A stretch of 64,000 nucleotides of DNA from contig OU744736.1 in assembly GCA_916613615.1 (NCBI GenBank), positions 12,597,724 through 12,661,723 on the forward strand, read 5' to 3'. This DNA is from Steromphala cineraria. Its lineage: Eukaryota > Mollusca > Gastropoda > Trochida > Trochidae. This document shows positions 9,701 to 19,268 of the stretch, piece after piece. The notes under the pieces are model-generated. The model saw only the letters and a list, made by a program, of their open reading frames with translations, had not been told where the DNA came from and searched no databases. Every line of letters starts with the position of its first letter. The first letter of the stretch is position 1. Both the position numbers and the translations under genes were made by a program.

Positions 9701-12700
9701 ACTAGAAGAAGACAGACCTTCAAGGATGTCAGTGTGCCTTGCAATGGGCATGTAGGATCTCAAACAGATGACATGCAAGCTTGTAGTTTATCATCATCAG
9801 AGAATTTGGAGCTGTATTTGTGGGACAGAGAACTTGTATATCTATGTAGTGAACCAGAAATATCTCCTCCACCTGAAAGGAGACCGAGTTTCATTCATTT
9901 AGACCCTGTTGAGAAATCATTGCAGCTGCCAGACCCCTCTTTGAGTCAGTCAGATCCCGCATTGTTTGAAGCATCTCAAACAAAGCGTCGACTAAACAAA
10001 TCCATTTTCAAGGCATCATCATCCAAGCATAATGAGTCTAAGCATGAAGCATCATCGCCAAGCAAATCGTTACAAGGGGATGATAGCCATAACGTTTGGC
10101 AGAACCCACTGTTGGTTGAAGGATCTCAAACAAAGTGTTGGTCAAACTTTCTTTTTAATGAGGAGGCATCACCAAACCTTTGGCCAAACCCATTCAGGCA
10201 TGACACTTCTCAACCCAAACCTCATGCAAATGAAATGTTAAATGAAGCATATCAACCTAAACTTCGTGGCATTCTAAAGAAGAGGTCATCAAAACCAAAG
10301 ATGTGGCCTGATGCGCAAACGTGCCACGAGTCCTCAAAGGGAAGCTCCAAGGCGAGTGAACTCAGGGGAATTAGAGAGACACCAGATGAATTGAAGGACC
10401 AGGAAATGGACACAGATAAACCCATTGCTAGTGAAGCAGTTGCACAAGTCTTGCTGACTGATCCTGGAGGATCTCAAGACGAACCAACTGAAATGAAACA
10501 CATTGAAACGCCCAGAGATAGGTCACTTGCTTGTGAGGAGGATGAAAAACTCAGATTTCATAATGACACATCACATGAACCTAAGAACCAGGACCCTGCT
10601 TCAAATAAACAACTGGCTAGCAAAGAAGACCGAAAATTATTAAGTTCAGATATTGTAAGTGATACAAGTGCACTGAATAAATTTAAGCATAAATACTTGC
10701 CTGTAACTAAGGCTAGTGAAGCAAAGCCCCAACTCGGATCATCTGAACCTACAGTCATACACACACAAGATGAGCTGAAGCTGGACAATTCGCCAATAGC
10801 CAGGTCCTTTGCTATTAAGGCAGATTCTCAACCAAGGCCACCAGATCATGGTGAACTAAGACACCAATCAGATGAGGCGAAGCTAGAAGACTCGCCATCA
10901 GATAGGTCAGTTGTTATCAAACCAGATCCCCAACAAAGGCCAACAGATTTTGGTGAACTAAAACACTCACCAGATGAGCTGAAGCTTCAAGATTCATCAT
11001 TAGATAGGTCCATGGTTAGTGAAGCTGCACCGCAAATCAGACAATTTGATCCCAGAGGATTCATACACACACCAGATGAGTTGAACAATGATAAGTTGGT
11101 CACAGATAAAAGATTCATACTTGAGACCGATTGTAGCAAACTCAGTTTCACACCAGATAATCATGTGCTAGAAGAATCACAAACAGATCCGTCCTTGCCT
11201 GGTGAAACTGATCCTCAAATCTTGTCATCTGATGATCTCAGAGATGTCAAACCCTTGTTGGATGAGCTGAAGATCAAAGACTCGCCTACAGATAGGTCTA
11301 TAGCCCTTGAAATTCATCCTGAACTCAGACCATCAGATCTAGGAGATGTCAAACCCCGATTGGATAAGCTGAAGATCGAAGACTTGCCTACAGATAGGTC
11401 TATACCTCTTGAAATTCATCCTGAACTCAGACCCTCAGATCTAGGAGATGTCAAACCCCCATTGGATAAGCTGAAGATCGAAGACTTGCCTACAGATAGG
11501 TATATAGCTCTTGAAATTCATCCTGAACTCAGACCCTCAGATCGCAGAGATGTCAAACCCCCATTGGATAAGCTGAAGATCGAAGACTTGCCTACAGATA
11601 GGTCTATAGCTCTTGAAATTCATCCTGAACTCAGACCCTCAGATCTAGGAGATGTCAAACCCCCATTGGATAAGCTGAAAATCGAAGACTTGCCTACGGC
11701 TAGGTGTGTTGCTCATGAAATATATCCTGAACTAAGACTATCAGATCGCAGCGAGTTTATTCGTGAAGGCTTGCTCACAGATAAGTCTGTTGCAAGTGAA
11801 GTAACCACTCAACTCAGTCCATTAGATCCATCAGATCTTAGAGATGCAAGCCACTCACCAGATGAGTTGAAGATCAAAGACCTGCCGACAGAAAGGTTTT
11901 CATCCAGTCAAGCATACCTACAACTCAAAGCTCCTGATCCCGGAGAAGTCTCTGTTGTATTAGATGAACTGAAGCCTGAAAACTTTCAAACAGAAAGCTC
12001 TTTTCCTTGTCAAACGAATCCACAACTCAAAGCTTCTGACCCCGGAGAGTCCAGCCATGAATCTGAAGAGCTGAAGATTGAAGACCTGACAACAGACAGC
12101 TGCTCTCCTAGTCAAGTCTATCCAAAACTCGTTCCTCCTGATCCCGGAGAAGTCAGAGACACATCCAAGGCGAGTAGACTAAAACAGGAAGACCTACCAT
12201 CGGGCTATGTGAGATGTGTGGAGGCAGGCAAAAGACCAACATCGTGTGATGAAGGTATATTTGGGAAAGGTGAGAGAATCTGTAAATAAATACATTTTAC
12301 TGCAATAATCTCATGATAATCAATCAATCAAATATATTTAATATTATTTTAGAAATTTTGGTATTTCTCTTTTGTTTTCAAAAGAATTGTTTGAGGTGAA
12401 AAAGAATCGACAGGATAATTTCAATATTTTTCTATATATAACTCTTTCAATGATAAAGTTGCTTTGTTTATTTGTTTAAAGAGGAGAAAAATACTTAAAG
12501 CCATACCAGTGGTAAGATTTCAACATATCTAAAACAATTACTTATTATTTTAACCATGTTTCTAAATGAAATTGCTTGAATAGAAAACATTAACCTGGTA
12601 CAGCTTCACATTGTATGAAACATTTTTCCACACATCAAGAATCAAATCATCCAAAAGATGGCGGTATGAAAGCAGCTTCCGGCTGGAGGCAGCTGACTGA

Positions 12701-15671
12701 GCGAGCAAGGAATTTTGGTAATATTCAGAATTTCAGTGATGTTCTAATTGTTTGTAAATTAAAGTTACATAATCAGAGTTCAATGTTTTTTAAAGTAATT
12801 TTACTGTTTTCCTTGTATTTTTTGCAAAATTTAGCGACCAACCTTGAGAAAATCGGACCAAAATTCATTTAATAGGATATAATTTACCATAAAATACCGA
12901 AACGGCAGTCAACATAAGGGCGTTTCAAGTGTGGCCATTTCACAACTTCCGGTTTCTAAATATTCCCTTGAAAACCGTGTTTGTCGCGCTTAACTAGATT
13001 TTTTTTTTTTTCCTCCAAATAAGGTATTCGTTGCTGTCAAAGTTGATACCCATCGAACGCAATTTCGGTAGTTGAGACACGGTGTAAATCCTACATGCAT
13101 AACGATTACGTCACCGAAAGCGGGTTCGTAAAATGCTATGCCCTTTTTACATATTTCTACAAGGGCACTGTGCTCTTGGCGTCGATTTAAGTATGTTATT
13201 GTTGATTAAAAAATGTAAATGTGATATCAAAATTTCGACAAAAGATTTTTCTATAAAGTGATGTATTTCTTTTCTCAATAGCTAAATTTCATCCTGAATC
13301 GCATGCAAGTATGAGGCAGCATCTTTAAGGTAGCAATTGATTCTTCAAAGCTTTCATGTGTCAGTAAAACCTTTTATATACAATAAAACTATAGTTAGTT
13401 TAAGAGTTCAATTGAGCACATGCTGTTGAATTCTTATATAGTACTTTTGAATGCTTCAAACAGATATATTTCATCTGCAGCAATTCGAATGTTACCTCGG
13501 CGGAAAAGAAACCGGAAAAAGAAATTGAAAACTCCCCAGGATGAGCCTGTTGTTCAAGTTTCATTTACGCAGAGACCAATGAAAACAGGTATTGTGTTAT
13601 GAACAAAAGCCATTTGATTTTAGTTTGGGATCTTGTAAATATTTATATTCTTTATACAAGTTCTGTACAAAGTTTTTGTTTATATCAATTGTTTCATAAA
13701 TAAAGACAATATCTTTATTTAGGGTACAAATTTGGGATATAAAGGAAGGATGCTGCATTTTGTTGGACATACTTTAAAGACAAATAAATTTTCTGTATTG
13801 ATTCCAGCTATATAAATATCCATTTAATTTTAGTTTGAGAGTTTGTAAATATTTATTTTCTCATTAGAGAAGTTCCTTAAAAAGTTTTTATTTATATCAA
13901 TTCTTTTATGTGGACAAAATCTACAAGCTTTATCAAAGTTTGCATGATAAATGAGTTAACAATTACAACGAAATGCCAAATCGTAAAGCGTAAAAAAGAT
14001 TTCTTGTTCATTTTAATTTGATATTTTCAGAAGCTCAAAGTTCCACTGAAGGTCGATCCGTGGCAAGTTCATCTGATCCTGGTGGGATCAACGATACTTC
14101 ACAGAGCAAAGTAGGACCCATCTCAGGTAGATAACATTATTCATCATCATTGTCTTTATAAGAGATAGTGATCCTTCTTGAATGTTGAGTGTCCGACTTT
14201 TTATATTTCTTTAGATTTAGCTGTATTTCTCACTTCTCACTTAAAATCTTTCCATACACTAAATATTCTCAAATGCCTTTTATATAGTCTAGAAAAATGC
14301 TCCCATGCTGCTTGAAGATGTTTCAGCTCCAAGTATTAAACATTTTGCCATGAAGAAATGAAGTCAGTTGTATTTTCCCCAGGTGAGAGGCAGACCTCTG
14401 AGACATCCCGCTCTGACCCAAGCTCGAAGGATCCAGGAGGGACACACTTGGATCCGGGTCATGGATCAACTGGATTCTACTTAACAGAACGTAAGATGTG
14501 GTTTATAATATGTAGCAAACACACTTTTGTAAAAGAATGATACACTCTAGGTGTTAAGCAGAGTTGAAAATTAAGCATATACATAACAAAAGGTGAGATG
14601 TGATTTTTTAGAAATACATACAAACAGACCTTATTTTCAAAAAGATTGATACTCTCTAGGTGAAAAAGTAAACATATTTAGCAAATTTGAGTCTAGTTCC
14701 TGGCTCCCCTAAAATCATTTTTCTCTAATTGACTTGCTTTTCATTAGTTGGCTTGTTATTCCTTGAACTTATCATAACCATGTTATCTCAACTTCACATT
14801 TATCATCTACTTTGTTTCTTTACAATATTTGTTATTCTTTTTTAAAAATTATGTTATCATAAATACATGAGCAACACACGATAAAAGGATATAGTAAGTA
14901 TACCAACATGTCATCATAGTGAACATGAACAAACTTGTAGAAGTATGATAAAAAGTTAAAGATCAAGGATATTTCTAACACTATTATGTATATTCTTCAA
15001 CATACAGATGCTGAACTGTCCCCTTCTGAAGACATCATTCTCAACCTGTGTGAGTCAACAGAAGAATCCAGCGCAGATGAAGGTAACAATGCTTCTCTAC
15101 TTTCACTTTTTCCGAATATTTTTATGAATTTTGCATCGGAACATGCACAAAAGGTATGTTATGTTGATCAAACATTCTCATGATTGTTATTGTCAGACTG
15201 CAAAGTTTGGAGAGACCACATGTCTTGCATACCTTGTTTCTGTGTAGTTGTTAATATTTTGCAGCTGATTTACATGTACTTCAATCATGAACCTTTTGAC
15301 TTATTATATAAAACATAGGTTTTGTGACACACCACCACACTTGCAAAATACTTTATGGGTTTATTTTGTCACTTACATAATTAAAAAAAATCTTGGCTTT
15401 CAAATCTGAAATAAGCATAAAATAAGGAAGTAAAATATCATAATTTCAAAATCTGATCTTTATTTGGATAATGACACGGAAGATACATTTGCTATGTGAA
15501 GCTCTGGTCAGTAAAATTGTTATTAATTGTTCAGACTCTCCTGAGGAAGAAGAGAGAAAATCTCTACGACAGAGAATCAGAGACAGAATCCGATTTCAGA
15601 GGTTCTCCAATGGCTTCCGCTTTGTTATGCGCACACTGAGGTTTGAAGTGTACAACTCATGGAAGGATTAG
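6601..15671 (+). CDS. Gene copy A: giant repeat protein, eight coding exons, intact
   Basis: Not a family I recognise. Model: join 6601-6751, 7041-12269, 12640-12717, 13481-13588, 14031-14126, 14383-14490, 15008-15082, 15535-15671. This gives 5982 nt, 1993 residues and one open frame. Every intron is GT-AG and phase 1. Order of parts: Trp/Arg-rich basic module (exons 1-2), acidic 27-residue repeats (about 24.6), Cys/Arg linker, Trp/Asn/Pro-rich segment, 34-residue repeats (about 12), a second basic module (exons 3-4), Ser/Gly-rich linkers (5-7) and an Arg-rich amphipathic end (8). No signal peptide or membrane segment is visible from this ATG, which has a good context (gaaATGG). An intracellular, possibly nuclear or scaffold role would fit the charge pattern, but that is inference. 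First AATAAA after the stop is at 17159, so the 3' UTR may include the downstream repeats. Exons 1 and 8 as true ends are the least certain parts. Confidence 0.75.
7041..12269 (+). CDS. Gene A exon 2, giant repeat exon
   Basis: 5229 nt, about 1743 residues in one uninterrupted frame. Acceptor ccatatgcag; the split codon gives Ala, so the protein reads SWTRSI-A-IRVFSRRRRRQRR. Donor chosen is gggaaag|gtgaga; an alternative donor at gatgaag|gtatat (exon end 12254) keeps the same phase and would drop five residues. Such a long vertebrate-style internal exon is unusual beside neighbours of 75 to 108 nt. The frame would run on to a stop at 12287-12289 if intron 2 were retained. Confidence 0.85.
7193..9189 (+). 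repeat. Gene A 27-residue (81-bp) tandem array, about 24.6 copies
   Basis: Each unit begins ESPVVDHAAES and continues through NDLTAEEVAV to an IAS end; exact 81-bp spacing holds from 7193 to the decayed last unit at 9137. About six acidic residues per unit against one His make the array strongly acidic. Two CTGCAG sites occur in most units. The array is in frame throughout, and because 81 is divisible by 3 the antisense strand also stays open. Confidence 0.95.
7598..8731 (+). repeat. 567-bp higher-order duplication in array A
   Basis: Units 6-12 (7598-8164) and 13-19 (8165-8731) are two nearly identical blocks of seven repeats, differing at only a few codons (for example NDLTA to NDQTA, EELDV to EELAE). 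This is a recent in-frame duplication inside the array, found only in copy A. Confidence 0.9.
9190..9975 (+). other. Gene A linker with three Cys/Arg modules
   Basis: After an acidic Ser/Asp stretch (YPSTDEEQASTDEDPP), three related segments of about 45-60 residues follow: IPLYSLGHKRVHLCSEP, IPLASRDDQRVRFCNKL and LELYLWDRELVYLCSEP. The first two continue to RRxTFKDVxVPCN; the third continues to ERRPSF. The middle one contains RVRF (9662-9673), the shape of a PP1 docking motif; this is suggestive only. Copy B lacks this whole region. Confidence 0.6.
10769..12220 (+). repeat. Gene A 34-residue (102-bp) repeat array, about 12 copies
   Basis: Units start D-E/K-L-K and carry a PTDRS-like core, then a P-L/Q-L-RPSD part. 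Four consecutive units at 11261, 11363, 11465 and 11567 are nearly identical; the others are diverged and one (11075) is lengthened to 62 residues. This is a second repeat class unrelated to the 27-residue one. Confidence 0.85.
12640..12717 (+). CDS. Gene A exon 3
   Basis: 78 nt, phase 1 to 1. Encodes ESNHPKDGGMKAASGW then RQLTERARNF, a diverged copy of the exon 1 end (GKVKKGSWTRLTSWTRSI). Acceptor is cacatcaag; the upstream acceptor used or available in copy B (ccacag) is mutated to ccacac here. Confidence 0.75.
12762..13328. other. A-specific segment in intron 3
   Basis: About 567 bp absent from the very short intron 3 of copy C, where gtaaattatgg runs straight into tagcaattgattc. It may be an insertion in A or a deletion in C. 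No clear terminal repeats or coding frame; a poly-T stretch occurs at about 12999. Confidence 0.5.
13481..13588 (+). CDS. Gene A exon 4
   Basis: 108 nt, phase 1 to 1. Encodes AIRMLPRRKRNRKKKLK followed by TPQDEPVVQVSF, a paralogue of the exon 2 start (AIRVFSRRRRRQRR). Acceptor ttcatctgcag, donor aacag|gtattg. Confidence 0.8.
14031..14126 (+). CDS. Gene A exon 5
   Basis: 96 nt, phase 1 to 1, encoding EAQSSTEGRSVASSSDPGG and INDTSQSKVGPIS. Low-complexity Ser/Gly linker. Acceptor atattttcag, donor tcag|gtagat. Confidence 0.75.
14383..14490 (+). CDS. Gene A exon 6
   Basis: 108 nt, phase 1 to 1, encoding GERQTSETSRSDPSSKDPGG and THLDPGHGSTGFYLTE. Donor gaac|gtaaga; a duplicated donor-like site lies at 14592 (aaaag|gtgaga), but reaching it meets a stop at 14538. 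Confidence 0.7.
15008..15082 (+). CDS. Gene A exon 7
   Basis: 75 nt, phase 1 to 1, encoding the acidic AELSPSEDIILNLCESTEES. Acceptor caacatacag, donor gaag|gtaaca. Almost identical in all three copies. Confidence 0.8.
15535..15671 (+). CDS. Gene A exon 8 (terminal, stop TAG)
   Basis: Encodes DSPEEEERKSLRQRIRDRIR, then FQRFSNGFRFVMRTLRFEV and YNSWKD before the stop. An acidic patch leads into an Arg/Phe amphipathic segment that echoes the two earlier basic modules. Acceptor ttaattgttcag. Confidence 0.85.
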
Positions 15672-15719
15672 AGTGTAACAAGTGCGCCTCTTTTGATCTT
15701 GGTCTTTTATGATGTACAT

Positions 15720-17080
15720 ATGAAAATGTATTGATTTTTATGTACTCAATATTTTCTTGATAACATCGGTATCTCCTATATTATGAATGTGTATTTATAT
15801 TTTCTTGTATAACATCGGTATCTCTTATCTTATGAATATGTATAGATATTTCCTTTTATAACATCTGTATCTCTTATATTGTGAATATGTATTGATATTT
15901 TCTTGTATAAAATCATGCTTGTGTTTTCACTTTGTACATGTTAAGCATCGGCATCTTTATCTAAATATTGCAACAAAACAACAGCCCCAAACTCATCTGC
16001 TTGTGTATTCTTGATTTACTTGTATGACACTGGTATCTCCAAAAACATATGATTGTGTATTCAATATTTTTGTGTATAACATCGGATGCATGTTACGTTT
16101 TTTTTCATATATTCTTCTACTCATATCTTTTCAAGGCATCTTTTTCTGAATGACATAACCAAAAGTATCAGTGTTTGTGTATCCTTGATTTATTTGTACA
16201 ACATCGGCATCTACATCATATATATGATCCTGTATTATATTTTTACTTGTATAGCATTTGCATCTATGTACTATTGTGAATTCCATATTTTCTTTTACAT
16301 CATCGGCATCTATATCTGAAAATCACAACAAAAAAACCCCAAATATCTCAATGTTTGTGCATTCTTTTTTTACTTGTATAGCATTTGCAACTTGATTCTA
16401 TTGTGAATTCCATATTGTCTTTTACATCATCGGCATCTTTATCTGAAAATCGCAAAAAAAAACAAATATCTCATTGTTTGTGTATTATGGATTTACTTGT
16501 ATAGCATTTGCATCTTTATACTATTGTGAATTCCATATTTTCTTGTACATCATCGGCATCTATTTAAGAAAATCACAAAAAATCTCACCATGTATTTGTA
16601 TTATTGATTTACTTGTATAACATTGTTTCTCCACTCCATGTTTTCTTGTATAGCCTTGACATCTATTTGTGTCCGTCCACTTGATATTGTCTTGTAAAGC
16701 TTAGACATCTCCGTTTCATATTGTCTTCAATTTCCTGTATGTCTTGTATTGATATCGTGTTGGGTTTTTTTTGTTCATCAGCATAATTTTATAAATGTGG
16801 AACAATGTATTCTATCCGCATATCTTTATTATTGTCTATTGACTATTGTAATTTTATATCATCGGCAGGTTTATATGAATATGTCCATAAAATCAATGTA
16901 TCAATGCTTGTGTATACTATATTTATTGATGTTCCCTCGGCATCTGTATATTATTGTGAATTCCATATTTCTTGTACAATAATTACAGCTTTTTCTGAAT
17001 ATTGCAACTATTTCATTGCTTGCAAGATTGACATTGTATTCAATATTTGCTGGTCGATCATCAGTATCTTTATAAATTAG
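15720..17080 (+). repeat. Post-gene degenerate tandem repeats (unit A)
   Basis: About 1.4 kb of AT-rich degenerate repeats. The first part has a period of about 55-60 bp with the core aacatcggtatctcttat; the second has a longer period near 115 bp with acttgtatagcatttgcatc and catcggcatct. Present after each gene copy and before any AATAAA in A, so it may be transcribed as 3' UTR. Confidence 0.7.
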
Positions 17081-17158
17081 CCAAAACATGAATATTTATT
17101 TTGAAGTATTTGTATATCACTCACCAAATGGCCGTAAGTCTTGAATGATATGTGTGTG

Positions 17159-17164
17159 AATAAA
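17159..17164 (+). promoter_or_regulatory. Candidate poly(A) signal of gene A
   Basis: First AATAAA after the stop codon, about 1.49 kb downstream; another lies at 17292. In B the first AATAAA (38316) falls within the tandem repeats, so the site is not conserved and the assignment is tentative. Confidence 0.25.
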
Positions 17165-17299
17165 GGTAATAGATTTTTTATTATTTTTCTCTGGAAGCAT
17201 CATATATTATATTTGTATGACATCCAGAGCATATACGTTCTCAAATGTAAATTTTCATTAATATATGTGTAATACTTTAATGTAAAATAGAAATAAAAT

Positions 17300-18118
17300 T
17301 GATAAAACCAATTGATTGCTCATTGTGTTCGTTTATCTGCCAGTTTTATATAACAATCTCAGTGACAAACGCTAAATTGATTCAGTAATGGCTGCGTCTG
17401 GAAAGTTATCAATGATAATTGACCAACACAAATAATCCTTGAACATGAGGTCAAGGTCACCCAAATCACAAATCTGGATTCATTTCACAAGAAGACTTGT
17501 ACCAAATTTTTAGACTCGAAGTGAAGAAGTTTATTAGATGCCTGGCTAACATCTTGAAAACTGGCCAAATTCGAAAATAAGGTCACTGTCAACCAAATCG
17601 ACTGGTTTATGTTTAATAAGGCTGGTGCCACATTTGACGATTCTAGGTGCACAGGTTTAGGGCTTAAATGAGTAGCACATTTTATTACTCGAGTACTCCC
17701 TTAGTATGTACTCACGAATACTCAACAGCTCAGCAGTCATTGCGAGATAGTTTTGTCCTGCATGGTCTATTATAAGACCCAATCATATTAAAATATGATC
17801 TATTTGCTACACTGTGGTACACGTGTAGATCATACCAGGCTCAGTAATAACAGCCGCCAGAGTCTTCTTTCACTCAGCCAATCAGCGACTTCGCCCCGTT
17901 GTTTGGGTTGCTGGTGAGGCGTATTCCTGTCCAATCTTCAGAACTTGGAAAACGAACAAATTGACTATTTCTAAATGTCAGTTCAAATATATCTCACCAT
18001 GTCCGAATGAATTACACAAACTGTGCTTTATATCGCCCCTATCAATCTGTTGGTCGAAAAAGGTTCACGAAAATAATATGATATTTATTTTAGAAATCTG
18101 CCGTGACACAATGTACTG
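17300..18118. other. Inter-gene spacer, unit A
   Basis: Non-coding DNA shared with B (39640-40103 and 44137-44340). Two short plus-strand frames here have no support. B carries a 4.0-kb insertion in the middle of it. Confidence 0.45.
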
Positions 18119-18187
18119 CATTCTCTCCCCACAGGGGCAGCTCAGTCATACCTGAGTTGACTGAGCTGCCTCTGTGGGGAGAGAATG
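18119..18187. mobile_element. 69-bp palindromic insertion with 10-bp duplication
   Basis: Almost all of the element is inverted repeat: it starts CATTCTCTCCCCACAG, has a 9-nt loop and ends with the complement. It is flanked by caatgtactg at 18109-18118 and 18188-18197. A 9 to 10-bp duplication suggests a Mutator-like source of mobilisation for a minimal MITE. Confidence 0.8.
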
Positions 18188-19061
18188 CAATGTACTGTCG
18201 TAATACAAGGGACAAATTCGAACTGCGAGCTGTTGTTGCTATTTTTATATATACGTTTCCCTTTAATTTCTTGTATTCGATGTATTCTTATAATGTTTTA
18301 TATTTTGTAACCATAATAGGCCTATATTGACACAGAAAAGAAGACCAGAACTCACATCAAATCATTAAATGAAGTTGTTGATTTGATATCATGCATATTC
18401 AAGGTACACAATTATGCAAATTAAAAAGAGTCTGTTCTCTCAAATACTCATAAATTATATTTGAGTTCGTGAATGTTTCGACTTATGCCAATTACTTAAC
18501 ATTGATTTTGGGCAGAATCAAAAGATCATAAGGTATAGTTATATATTTGTTCACTGCACTGTGTTGAAACGCTTATTGTATCTCTAGAATTTGCCTTTTG
18601 AGAGACGTACGATTTGATTCGTGGATGAAATCTACCTCAGATCAATCGGTCAAAGGTTACCCTGACGTTTTGACATGACTTGACTGACCTTGGAAGATCT
18701 ATAATATGCGTAATCACTATTTAAATTGTGACGCCAAAACATAAATTGCAAACTGTGATGGCCTCTTGTTCTCAAATTGTTCTAAACCATATTAACACAT
18801 ATTATATTATAAATAAAATGCACATAAGCAAGATATGAAATTATTGATTGTGTTGTAGTGGAGACCAGATGCTTTCCCCTTAGACATTTTGTCCTATTTT
18901 GTTAAGGATAGGGGCCTATGAAAACATTGTTTAATTGATTTATTCCAATGTCCTTGCAATTCAATCATGGTGGAGATATAAAGTTACATTCATTTATTCT
19001 ACCATGTACGGATTACACTACACCTTTACTTTAAATCTAAGTTAAAAATCATACCCTTTCG

Positions 19062-19133
19062 CATTCTCTCCCAACAGAGGCAGTTCAGTGCTAACTCGGG
19101 TATGACTGAGCTGCCTCTGTGGGGGAGAGAATG
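19062..19133. mobile_element. 72-bp palindromic insertion with 9-bp duplication
   Basis: Second member of the family at 18119-18187, in opposite orientation (loop ctcgggtatg against catacctgag). Flanked by accctttcg at 19053-19061 and 19134-19142. Unit B keeps the empty site with a single accctttcg at about 45590. Confidence 0.85.
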
Positions 19134-19268
19134 ACCCTTTCGCGATTTTTGCAAACGCATTGGAAGGTAAATCTCTTGATGAGGTTACATCAAGTTGGAT
19201 TGGACTAAGGCCCGGATATAAGGCTACTCTTTATGTGTTTTGAGCTCGATCATAAATTCAATAACGTA

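Noticed and set aside
10032..10241. 69-codon plus-strand frame conserved in all three copies (10032, 31188, 57824)
   Set aside because: It is an alternative frame inside exon 2, and its conservation follows from the near-identity of the paralogues. No independent start context.
16086..17080. Tyr/Ile/Phe-rich small membrane-like frames after the genes
   Set aside because: They arise from AT-rich tandem repeats and change frame between units; no start context or conserved length.
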